In this document: piece after piece, positions 6,875 to 13,270 of the stretch
Position numbering within the stretch: the first letter of the stretch is position 1
Layout of the letters: each line of letters starts with the position of its first letter
Source: a bacterium
GTDB lineage: Bacteria > Elusimicrobiota > Elusimicrobia > Elusimicrobiales > UBA9959
Reading direction: 5' to 3'
NCBI GenBank assembly: GCA_021812825.1
Contig: JAKAMO010000076.1
Location: 1-13,270, forward strand
Length of the DNA: 13,270 bases
Notes under the pieces: generated by a model
Told to the model about the DNA's origin: nothing
The model's input: only the letters and a program-made list of their open reading frames with translations
Database searches by the model: none
Translations under genes and position numbers: made by a program

Positions 6875-6920
6875 GCGCATAGCGCCCGATACGACACGCG
6901 CATAGCTCCCGATGCGGCAC
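6875..6920. repeat. 23-bp tandem duplication upstream of the prepilin genes
   Basis: Two adjacent 23-bp units at 6875-6897 and 6898-6920 match at 20 of 23 positions. They fill about half of the 84-nt space between the PorV-like gene and the second prepilin. No function is evident; the space could also hold leader or control sequence. Confidence 0.8.
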
Positions 6921-6929
6921 AGCCATAGG

Positions 6930-7904
6930 CTAGAACTGGAACCTCAGCGCCAGCTGACTGGCCTTGCCCAGCGCGCCGTAGGGGGCGAAGGTATAGTCGA
7001 AGCCCATGCCGTAGCCCAGCGCCTGCGCGCTGTAAAGCCCCACACCGAAGGACCAGCCCGAGATGTCGTTCATCCCGAGGCGGTCCATCGTCCCGCCGGC
7101 GATGTTCTTGCCGTAGCCGTCCGAAGGCGTATAGCCGACCCGCAGCGCGACCCGGCCCACCTGCAGGACCTCCTCCGGCAGCGAGAATTCCATGCCGCCG
7201 CCGAGCCTGCCCTTGCGGTCCGAGTAGGACTTGTTCTCCAGGACCAGCGTCATGAAAGGATTGAAGGCATAGGCGCCGCCCAAGCGGTTCACCTTGACCA
7301 CCTGGTGCTTCTTGCCGGAGAAGTTCTGGCCGGCCCAGCCCAGCGACAGCTTCCTGCCTATGCGCAGCACCGCGCCCATGTCGAAGACCAGGTTCTTGTA
7401 TTCGGCGGTGTAGTTGTCCTCCACCACCTCCTTGGCGCTGACCCCGATAAGCAGCTTCTCCAGGAAGAAGCCCTTGGCCAGCGAGAAGGAGCCGTAGCCG
7501 TTGCGCACCTTGATGTCGGAACCGTACTGGGGCTTGCCCTCGCTGTCCCTGACGTCGAAGCCGGTGATGTTGTAATACGCGAAGTTGACGCCTATCACCG
7601 ACTGGCCGATGGGGTGCACATAAGAGATGTACTGGCCGGAATAGTCCTGCACCCAGCTGAGGTACGAAAAGGACACCTCGCGCATCTGCGCGGAGGCTAT
7701 GCCGGCGGGGTTGATGTTCATCGCCTCGCCGCCCTCAACGATGGAGACCCCGTTGTTACCGAGGGCCTGCGCGCGGGGGCTTCCGGTGGGGATCTTCATG
7801 AACGCGGCTCCGTCGGTGCCGATCCGGCTGTCGCCGGCGTGCGCCCGGGGGACCGCTAGCAGCAGCGCCGCGGTTAAAAGCAGGAGATTCTTAATGGTCT
7901 TCAT
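6930..7904 (-). CDS. PorV/PorQ-family outer-membrane beta-barrel protein
   Basis: 324 residues from the ATG at 7904. The first ATG, at 7910, is only 1 nt from the GAGGA ribosome site, whereas the ATG at 7904 stands 7 nt from GAGG and begins the signal peptide directly (MKTIKNLLLLTAALLLAVPRAHA, residues 1-23). The mature start has the PorV/UPF0164 pattern: GTDGAAFMKIPTGSPRAQALGN, then EAMNINPAGIAS, a variant of the family's DA..YWNPAGLA. The remainder is alternating amphipathic strands with many Tyr/Phe/Gly, ending LALRFQF, a terminal aromatic typical of outer-membrane barrels. In Bacteroidota PorV accepts T9SS substrates at the outer membrane and delivers them to the sortase complex. It begins 28 nt after a large protein with a T9SS-like C-terminus, so a cargo-partner relation is suggested. 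Simple transport or structural roles remain possible. Confidence 0.85.
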   Translation of the reverse strand: MKTIKNLLLLTAALLLAVPRAHAGDSRIGTDGAAFMKIPTGSPRAQALGNNGVSIVEGGEAMNINPAGIASAQMREVSFSYLSWVQDYSGQYISYVHPIGQSVIGVNFAYYNITGFDVRDSEGKPQYGSDIKVRNGYGSFSLAKGFFLEKLLIGVSAKEVVEDNYTAEYKNLVFDMGAVLRIGRKLSLGWAGQNFSGKKHQVVKVNRLGGAYAFNPFMTLVLENKSYSDRKGRLGGGMEFSLPEEVLQVGRVALRVGYTPSDGYGKNIAGGTMDRLGMNDISGWSFGVGLYSAQALGYGMGFDYTFAPYGALGKASQLALRFQF

Positions 7905-7932
7905 ATCCATTCCTCAGATATTGGCCGAAGCG

Positions 7933-10900
7933 CTACGGCACCAGTATCTTCTTCACCACCTGGCAGACGTCACGCGTGCCCTCCGTCGCCTGGAACCGCA
8001 CCACCGCGAAATACACCCCGGGAGCCACCGTCCTGCCGTACGTGTTCACCCGCGGCCAGCACGCCTCGTGCGTATGCGTGGCCACGCACCGCCCGCTCCC
8101 GTCTATATTGTCCCCGCCCTGCCTCGGGTTGTCCACGCTCCCGTAGTCCTTCTTGTACACCAGGTCCCCTGCCACGTTGTACACCCGCAGGCTCACCCAC
8201 CCGTTCAGGATCACCGGGATGCGGAACCACCCCTTCTCGCCCGTGTACGGGTTCGGCGCGAAGAACGTGTCCCGCGTGAAGTCGCCGCACAGGTCCGCCG
8301 TGCCGCCCCTCGTCACCGGGATGTTCGAAACTATCACGTCCGGCGCCAGGAACGACGTCGACGCCACAGACCCGTCTATCGTGCTTATCGCGTCCGTCAC
8401 CGTAGACGCGTAGATCTTGAACCCGTAGCTCCCGTCACCCACCTGCGACAGCGTAAGGTCCGTCCCGTCCCAGTACTCCGATATCGACGTCCGCGCAGGC
8501 CTCACCCCGATTATCCGCTTCACCAGCCCGCTCGGCGGATCGTCCGCGCCCGAAGGCACCGAAGCCCCCGGCTTATAGACCTTCGTCACGACCTTCATCG
8601 GCTCCGACACCTGGTAAGAGATCACCGCCGGGTTCTCCAGCGTCAGCGGGATCACCGATACGTCGTAGATCCTCAGCGGGTCCACGTCCACCGTCATCTG
8701 CACCGTCGCCATCGACACCAGGTTCGGGTCTATGTCTATGTCCTTCGCCGTAACACGCACGTCGTACGACCCCGCCGGAACGAAGTCGCCGGTCACGATG
8801 TTGCCGTTGCCGTCCACCGTCGAATAACGACCGTCCCAGAAATCCTTGTACAGCAGCATGCCGTCTCGCACGCCGCGGGCCTCCGTCACCACCGTCGCCA
8901 CCGTCTGCCCGTGCAGCGCCCCGCCGTTCGCGTCCAGGACCTTCAACGACACCATCGACTGCCGCGTCAACGCGTAGTCCACCTCGTACGGCGGCAGCTT
9001 CACCGTGTCCGATGAATTGTACATCTGCGGGATCGTCGGTATCACGTCGAAGATAGTGAAGATGATCTTACCCCTCGACACGTCCACGTACCCGTACGTC
9101 TTGTCCGTCGCGTACATCACCTGCGTCGTGCCCGTGCTGTACGCCACCAGCGCGAACGGATAACGCCCGTCCTGCACCAGACGCCCGTTGGCGTCGCGCC
9201 CGTCCCAGTACTCCGTTATCTTGAACCGCCCCGGCCTCAAGCCCTCCACCGAGTACTTCGGCGTCGCACCCACCACCGGCGGCCACGACGACGGGTCTAT
9301 CACCGTGCTCGGCGGATAGATGTCCAGCTTCACGTACATCGGCTGCGACAGCTCGAAGCTCACCCGCGCCGAATCCGAAGTCCCGCCCATCAGCGGCGTC
9401 GCGCTCACGTCCACAGTGCGGAACATGTTCACTGGGATCACGGCCGTCACCGTGGAGGTCTTCTGCGTCGCGCACTGGAACGGGTCCGTAGTCACCAGCT
9501 CCGCCAGGTACGAGCCGCTCGATACGTACAGCCCGCTGTTGTCCTTGCCGTCCCACATCTCCCGGTTGGAGAAGTTGGAGAAGCGCTGCCCGTCCGTCAC
9601 CACGTTGCGCACCACGGTGGTGCCGTCCATCTTCTTGATCGTCAGGCTGACCGTGGTGTCCCGGCTGGGCGTGTAGCGGAAATAGAACGGGTCCAGGCCG
9701 GCCACCGACGGCAACGAGCCTATCACCGTCGAGGACGGGCTCAGCAGCGCCACCACGTTGCCCCTCGACACCGGCACCACGCCCGTCATCGTCCTGCTAG
9801 TCCACAGGTCCCCGCCGGGCGCGCGGATGGACGGCAGCTTCGCATAGATCGCGTAGACGTAGCTGCCGTCGCAGACAGGGTGGCCGCTGCTGTCGCGGCC
9901 GTCCCAGTACGTCGTCTCCGTCCTGCGGTGGTCCTTCTGCTCCACGATACGCCTCAACAGCGTGCCGCTCGCCACCGTGGGCGGGGAAGTGTTCACGCTG
10001 GTGAACGTCGTCCCAGGTGTGTAGATGTCCACGTACACCGTGGCCGCCTCGGTCAGCATGTAGCTAAGCGTGGCCAGGTCCGTCGAAGACGCGCCCAGCG
10101 GCTTGACAGCCACGTCCGTCACCTGCAGCGGGTCCAAAGCTATGTACACCGTGGCGCCCTTCGACGTGTCCAGGCCGAAATAGTCATAAGTCATCGCGTT
10201 GATGAAAGCCACGTACGTCCCGGAAGGCATCATCGCGCCGGTGTCGTCGCGCCCGTCCCAGAAATCCCCGTTCGTCAGCGTGCCGTTAGGCACGCCCTCG
10301 CCCACGCGCGGCAGGTCGTTCACTATGGTACGCACCGGGTTGGTGAAGTTCGCGTCCTCGCCCGAGAAGATCTTTATCGTCGCGCTCGCGTCCTTCGACA
10401 GCCGGTACAGGATGTTGTACGGCTGCGCAGCCACGCCGGTTATCCTGCCCACCACCGTAGGGCTCGACTTCACCGCGTGCACGTTCACCACGTCCACCGT
10501 TATCGGCAGCTGGTTCTGCCCCGGGTAGGCCGCCGTCTGTTCTATCGAGATGTTGCCTGCGGTCGCGCTGACCTGGTTCGTCCGCACCTTCGCCCTGAAG
10601 CCGAACTGGCCGTTCGTCTTGCCGAACAGTCCGTTCAGGTTGTAGGCGCCGTCCCAGTTGGCGCACTTGTAGTTGGTGCCGTTGTCGCCCGGGATCTGGT
10701 ACTCGTTGGGATAAGTGGCGTCGCTGCAGGTGCCGATGTTGTACATCGAGATCGTGCGTATCGGCGGGGTGGAAGCCGGGTCCAGCGGGTTGGAACCGGC
10801 CCCGAATTTAAAGATCTCGAAGTTCAGCTCGTCTATGCCGAAGGAACCCGCGGTGCTGACGCAGACTATCTGCACGCAGAGCTTGAGGCATCCGCCGGGG

Positions 10901-11184
10901 TAGGCGTTGACGCCGCCGGAAATGCGGGGATGCTCGGTCTCTATCTTGGCCGACCAGATATCCGGCTCAACGTTCACCAGGCCGGCGCCGAGGTCGGCCT
11001 GCGTGATGAAGGAAACATTGGTATCAGTGGCCCTGGCGCCGCCTTCGCAGTAATTATCGATGGCCGAGCCGGTAGGATAAGCAGCTATGATATGCTTTAT
11101 ATAGAGCTGCTGCGCAGCGGCGGGAAAGGCCAGCCCGGCCGTTAAAGCCAGCGCTCCTGTGATCCGGGTCAGTTTTTTCAGCAT
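7933..11184 (-). CDS. Large secreted surface protein with seven WDG (FlgD-type Ig-like) modules and a T9SS-like C-terminal domain
   Basis: 1083 residues from the ATG at 11184, chosen because GAGGG lies 6 nt upstream and the signal peptide (1-24, ending AFPAAA) begins there; the frame is open to 11280. Residues 25-200 are a Cys-rich N-terminal region (Cys 46, 99, 103, 108, 153, 174). Beta-rich modules of about 116-132 residues follow, each with W-D-G (Trp 177, 309, 427, 544, 660, 783, 905), the usual form being WDGRD..G....SG.Y as in FlgD Ig-like domains. Residues 965-1083 form a distinct end domain: FFAPNP, WVSLRVYNVAGDLVYK, GVYFAVV and terminal KKILVP, a pattern like T9SS type A sorting domains. 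It also holds a Cys/His-rich insert at about 1033-1042. It likely acts outside the cell as an adhesin or filament-like protein. No enzymatic motif was seen. Its last 39 codons are identical to those of the upstream partial gene. Confidence 0.87.
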   Translation of the reverse strand: MLKKLTRITGALALTAGLAFPAAAQQLYIKHIIAAYPTGSAIDNYCEGGARATDTNVSFITQADLGAGLVNVEPDIWSAKIETEHPRISGGVNAYPGGCLKLCVQIVCVSTAGSFGIDELNFEIFKFGAGSNPLDPASTPPIRTISMYNIGTCSDATYPNEYQIPGDNGTNYKCANWDGAYNLNGLFGKTNGQFGFRAKVRTNQVSATAGNISIEQTAAYPGQNQLPITVDVVNVHAVKSSPTVVGRITGVAAQPYNILYRLSKDASATIKIFSGEDANFTNPVRTIVNDLPRVGEGVPNGTLTNGDFWDGRDDTGAMMPSGTYVAFINAMTYDYFGLDTSKGATVYIALDPLQVTDVAVKPLGASSTDLATLSYMLTEAATVYVDIYTPGTTFTSVNTSPPTVASGTLLRRIVEQKDHRRTETTYWDGRDSSGHPVCDGSYVYAIYAKLPSIRAPGGDLWTSRTMTGVVPVSRGNVVALLSPSSTVIGSLPSVAGLDPFYFRYTPSRDTTVSLTIKKMDGTTVVRNVVTDGQRFSNFSNREMWDGKDNSGLYVSSGSYLAELVTTDPFQCATQKTSTVTAVIPVNMFRTVDVSATPLMGGTSDSARVSFELSQPMYVKLDIYPPSTVIDPSSWPPVVGATPKYSVEGLRPGRFKITEYWDGRDANGRLVQDGRYPFALVAYSTGTTQVMYATDKTYGYVDVSRGKIIFTIFDVIPTIPQMYNSSDTVKLPPYEVDYALTRQSMVSLKVLDANGGALHGQTVATVVTEARGVRDGMLLYKDFWDGRYSTVDGNGNIVTGDFVPAGSYDVRVTAKDIDIDPNLVSMATVQMTVDVDPLRIYDVSVIPLTLENPAVISYQVSEPMKVVTKVYKPGASVPSGADDPPSGLVKRIIGVRPARTSISEYWDGTDLTLSQVGDGSYGFKIYASTVTDAISTIDGSVASTSFLAPDVIVSNIPVTRGGTADLCGDFTRDTFFAPNPYTGEKGWFRIPVILNGWVSLRVYNVAGDLVYKKDYGSVDNPRQGGDNIDGSGRCVATHTHEACWPRVNTYGRTVAPGVYFAVVRFQATEGTRDVCQVVKKILVP
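7934..8053. repeat. Copy 1 of a perfect 120-bp direct repeat
   Basis: These 120 bp, covering the last 39 codons of the surface protein and the TA of its stop, match 13151-13270 base for base. Identity ends at the stop codon (TAG here, TAA in the other copy). The other copy runs into the window edge, so the true length is at least 120 bp. Confidence 0.97.
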
Positions 11185-11275
11185 GTTTTTCCCTCTGAAC
11201 GGAACAAAAAACGGCTTCCCGGAACGCGGCTTTCCCGCACCCAGGACAAAATCATGTTCCAATTCTGCCATTTTA

Positions 11276-11303
11276 ATCATATTGAAATCAATATAATTTA
11301 CAA
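11276..11303 (-). promoter_or_regulatory. Candidate sigma70-type promoter with overlapping palindrome
   Basis: In the AT-rich gap after the coiled-coil gene, minus-strand TTGTAA (11303-11298) and TATGAT (11281-11276) are 16 bp apart and match the sigma70 consensus at 4/6 and 5/6. The leader to the ATG at 11184 would be about 85 nt. A perfect inverted repeat, ATATTGA-N2-TCAATAT (11279-11294), covers the spacer and the edge of the -10, a natural place for a repressor. Confidence 0.4.
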
Positions 11304-11307
11304 GCGT

Positions 11308-13047
11308 TTATTTATATACTTTCAGCGAATATTTCTTCAGTTCATAACCTCCGCGGAGCTCCCCGGCCTTCTCCACGGACCAGAGAGTATCACCGGAGAC
11401 CCAGAAAGCCACGGCCTTGGCCTTACCGAAGGACTGGCGGGAACGCTCCGTGAACCCGCCGTCCTTTAATTCGTAGCGGCGCAGGACATTGTCCCCGCCC
11501 AGCACCCAGAGCTGGCCGTCCACCCACTGCATGCAGGCAAGGCTCTTTACCCCCTCGAGCTGGTATGTGGCGGAGGCGCCGGCCGCCGGGTCGAGGCCGT
11601 ATTTGTACAGCAGGCCGGAAGAGGCGTCGAAGGCCCAGAGATTATAACCGTCCCAGGCCGCGCCCTGGGGAGCGGCGCCGGGGGTCTTCACGGATTCGGT
11701 CACGCTGCCGTCCTTATAGCTCTGCCTCGCGTAGCGCAGCTGGGCCATGTCCAGCGTCCACAGCCCCCCCGGGGAGGCGGTGAGCGCCCCGGGGCGCAGC
11801 GGCGAACCGGGAGGCAGGGGCAGCACGCGGAGCGTGGAAAGGTCCCTGGCGTCCTTAAGGGCCAGGCCCTTGTTCCAGTCCGCCAGCCAGATGCCGTCGG
11901 AAGTTACGGCCAGGCCGGAAGGGTTCTGTATGTCCAGGGGAGCGGACGAGAGCAGCTTGTAATGGGCTCGGGCGCGCCAGGAATATATCTGCCAGCCGGC
12001 CACCGACATCAGCAGGAGGCCGGCCAGGCCTATTGCCAGGGCCCTGGTCACGCCCTTTCTGGCCTTAACGAAGGCCGTGTCGGGGCCGGGTGAAACGAAA
12101 ACGCTTGGCAGTTCCACACCCTTGAGCGCATAGAGCTTGAGCACCTGGGTCACTTTCTCTGACCACTGGCTGCTCTCCTTCAGGATGTTGGCGAGGCCGG
12201 CGGCGTTCTCCACGCCCTTGGCCTCCTGCTCGCGCATCCTCTGGGTCCAGGCCTCGCGCTCGGAGCGCAGGCGCTCCTCCCAGACCGCGAACTCCTGGCG
12301 GTGGGTCTCCCAGACGGAGCGCTCCCTGTCCCACATCTCGCGCCACTGGGTCCGCTCCGCGTCCCAGTTGGTCTTCGCGGCGGAGAGGTCGCCGGTCAGT
12401 TCCTTTACCCGTGCCTCCAGCTCCTTCATCTTCGCCTGGTCGTCACGGCGGTTCTTGCGCTCGGCGAGCAGCTCGGCCAGCGTCTTCTCCACGGCCTCCT
12501 TGGAATCCGCCAGCTTGGCCTCCAGGCCGGCCTTCGCGTCCGCCAGGTCGCCTTTTTCCACGGATTGCGAACTTAACTTGTCCCGCAGGGAATCGCGCTC
12601 GGCGCGCAGAGAATCTATGCGGCCGTTCAGGTTCTGCATCTCCGTCTTGGTGCGCTCCAACAGCTCCTTCAGCAGGGTTATCTCCCTGGCATGGGCCTTT
12701 CTCTGCGCCTCCAGCACCTGGCGGGACTCCTCGAGGTTCAGGGCGGTGGCCATCTCCTCGTTCAGCATCTTCTCGCGGGCTTCCTGGTAATGCTGCTTCA
12801 GCTCGCCCAGATGGGCGCGGGTCTCCTCCAGCTGGGCGTTCAGGTCCCGCAGCTGCGCGTCCTTGGCGGCCAGCAGGGCCTTCCAGTCGCTCTCGGCCTT
12901 GGAGAAGTTGTCCCGGAGCAGGCGCATGGTCTCCAGGTTGGACTGGCGGATGTCGGCCGGAAGCGGCTGGGTCTCCGGGACGTAGTCGCCGCCGGAGACC
13001 TTCTTCCAGAGATCGTTGATATGCCTGTCTATATCTTTGCTTTCCAT
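11308..13047 (-). CDS. Membrane-anchored coiled-coil protein with a C-terminal propeller-like domain
   Basis: 579 residues; not a family I recognise. There is no signal peptide. Residues about 40-290 are highly charged and heptad-patterned, a long coiled coil. Within it Trp 228, 235, 239, 246, 256 and 267 are spaced 7, 4, 7, 10 and 11, all consistent with core a/d positions, and Trp295 fits the same register. A single membrane helix lies at about 333-354 (RALAIGLAGLLLMSVAGWQI), then Arg/Lys. Residues about 362-579 are short beta repeats such as PSGLAVTSDGIWLAD, GLWTLDMAQLRYA, YNLWAFDASSGLLYKYG, GQLWVLGGDNVLRRYE and DTLWSVEKAGELRGG, like a beta-propeller of NHL/SMP-30 type. Topology is inferred as cytoplasmic coiled coil and periplasmic propeller. 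No clear ribosome site precedes the ATG at 13047. It lies between two paralogous surface-protein genes, with a phased repeat array upstream. Confidence 0.82.
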   Translation of the reverse strand: MESKDIDRHINDLWKKVSGGDYVPETQPLPADIRQSNLETMRLLRDNFSKAESDWKALLAAKDAQLRDLNAQLEETRAHLGELKQHYQEAREKMLNEEMATALNLEESRQVLEAQRKAHAREITLLKELLERTKTEMQNLNGRIDSLRAERDSLRDKLSSQSVEKGDLADAKAGLEAKLADSKEAVEKTLAELLAERKNRRDDQAKMKELEARVKELTGDLSAAKTNWDAERTQWREMWDRERSVWETHRQEFAVWEERLRSEREAWTQRMREQEAKGVENAAGLANILKESSQWSEKVTQVLKLYALKGVELPSVFVSPGPDTAFVKARKGVTRALAIGLAGLLLMSVAGWQIYSWRARAHYKLLSSAPLDIQNPSGLAVTSDGIWLADWNKGLALKDARDLSTLRVLPLPPGSPLRPGALTASPGGLWTLDMAQLRYARQSYKDGSVTESVKTPGAAPQGAAWDGYNLWAFDASSGLLYKYGLDPAAGASATYQLEGVKSLACMQWVDGQLWVLGGDNVLRRYELKDGGFTERSRQSFGKAKAVAFWVSGDTLWSVEKAGELRGGYELKKYSLKVYK

Positions 13048-13092
13048 AAGAGAGTGAGCGCGGCGCCGCCATGCCCGGACACCGGTCCCCGC

Positions 13093-13120
13093 ACTATCAA
13101 GTCTACCAATGAGCTATTAA
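13093..13120 (-). promoter_or_regulatory. Candidate promoter of the coiled-coil gene
   Basis: Minus-strand TTAATA (13120-13115) and GATAGT (13098-13093) are 16 bp apart, each matching the sigma70 consensus at 4/6. The -35 would coincide with the fourth hexamer of the phased array, as in promoters where a PhoB/PhoP-type activator replaces a weak -35. The leader to the ATG at 13047 would be about 40 nt. Weak matches, so tentative. Confidence 0.3.
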
Positions 13121-13153
13121 CCGCCGGTAAACCAATTGTTAACAAAATGTTAC
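13115..13153 (-). promoter_or_regulatory. Second phased TTAACA-type array (PhoB/PhoP-box-like)
   Basis: Minus-strand hexamers GTAACA (13153-13148), TTAACA (13142-13137), TTTACC (13131-13126) and TTAATA (13120-13115) follow at an exact 11-bp period; a poorer fifth, TTGGTA, is at 13109-13104. The first overlaps the TAA stop of the upstream surface-protein gene. The period and core match the array before cpaB, though these hexamers are more degenerate. A perfect palindrome TTGTTAACAA (13136-13145) is embedded. Confidence 0.5.
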
Positions 13154-13270
13154 GGCACCAGTATCTTCTTCACCACCTGGCAGACGTCACGCGTGCCCTC
13201 CGTCGCCTGGAACCGCACCACCGCGAAATACACCCCGGGAGCCACCGTCCTGCCGTACGTGTTCACCCGC
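13150..13270 (-). CDS. C-terminal end of a paralogous surface protein (cut by window edge)
   Basis: Only the last 39 codons and the TAA stop (13152-13150) are inside the window. The encoded end, RVNTYGRTVAPGVYF then AVVRFQATEGTRD and CQVVKKILVP, is identical to the end of the 1083-residue surface protein, and so is the DNA. It resembles the final strands of a T9SS type A sorting domain (GVYF..., KKILVP). The body of the protein is outside the window; by analogy it is probably another WDG-repeat surface protein, but that cannot be seen. It is followed directly by the phased TTAACA array and the coiled-coil gene. Confidence 0.85.
   Translation of the reverse strand, partial: RVNTYGRTVAPGVYFAVVRFQATEGTRDVCQVVKKILVP
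13151..13270. repeat. Copy 2 of the perfect 120-bp direct repeat
   Basis: Identical to 7934-8053, about 5.2 kb away in the same orientation, and continuing past the window edge. The flanks differ from the stop codon onward, so this is a real second locus rather than a duplicated contig end. Confidence 0.97.

Noticed and set aside
6637..6903. Flp reading frame extended upstream to 6903 as one larger protein
   Set aside because: In the normal frame the upstream part is out of phase with the second prepilin and lacks any pilin feature. GGAGG before 6636 marks the real start. It is kept only as the possible slippage product.
7905..7910. ATG at 7910 as the start of the PorV-like gene
   Set aside because: The ribosome site would be only 1 nt from it. 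The ATG at 7904 has proper spacing and the same frame.
8465..10656. Recurrent CCGTCCCA units as a CRISPR or DNA-level repeat array
   Set aside because: The shared core is only 8 bp, spaced about 350 bp apart and in the same reading frame each time; it encodes Trp-Asp-Gly of a protein module.
11185..11280. N-terminal extension of the large surface protein to the ATG at 11280
   Set aside because: It would bury the signal peptide 32 residues inside the protein, and it covers the likely promoter -10 and leader. The ATG at 11184 has a good ribosome site.
7934..13270. The 120-bp identity as an assembly artefact at the window edge
   Set aside because: The flanks differ immediately after the repeat, the stop codons differ (TAG and TAA), and an unrelated gene follows each copy.

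Overview
The window is a compact, GC-rich stretch in which every supportable gene lies on the minus strand, so transcription runs from high to low coordinates. The order is: the 3' end of a surface-protein gene (13270-13150), a membrane-anchored coiled-coil protein (13047-11308), a large secreted protein with WDG-type Ig-like repeats (11184-7933), a PorV/PorQ-like outer-membrane barrel (7904-6930), two small class III-type prepilins (6845-6672 and 6636-6445), a TadE-like pseudopilin (6336-5812), CpaB (5749-4994), a very short CpaC-type secretin (4983-4255), a TadZ/CpaE-TadA/CpaF fusion ATPase (4139-1923), TadB with an unusual exported N-terminal domain (1905-346), and the start of TadC (349-1, cut by the window edge). 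No RNA gene, insertion sequence or CRISPR array was seen, and no gene-free stretch exceeds 300 bases.

The left two thirds is a Tad/Flp (tight adherence) type IVc pilus locus. Pilins, pseudopilin, assembly protein, outer-membrane secretin, localisation/motor ATPase and both inner-membrane platform proteins follow one another with gaps of about 10-115 nt or a 4-nt overlap. Prepilin peptidase (TadV/CpaA), TadD, TadF and TadG are not in the window. The right third supplies surface proteins. Two tandem paralogues end in an identical C-terminus that resembles a type IX secretion (T9SS) type A sorting domain. They sit next to a PorV-family barrel; in Bacteroidota PorV is the outer-membrane partner of T9SS cargo. 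My working hypothesis is an envelope system that couples a Tad pilus to a T9SS-like, PorV-dependent surface adhesin, with a tryptophan-zipper coiled-coil membrane protein as an accessory.

Two intergenic regions, before cpaB and before the coiled-coil gene, carry TTAACA-like hexamers at an exact 11-bp period. This is the geometry of PhoB/PhoP-type (OmpR-family) operator arrays and suggests shared control of the two modules.

The organism is a diderm, shown by the secretin, the barrel and the signal peptides. The combination of GQxxVEYLL small pilins, PorV-family proteins, FlgD-like WDG repeat proteins and frequent ATA codons in a GC-rich background is reminiscent of Elusimicrobiota or a related FCB or deltaproteobacterial-like lineage. 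That assignment is inference from gene content only.
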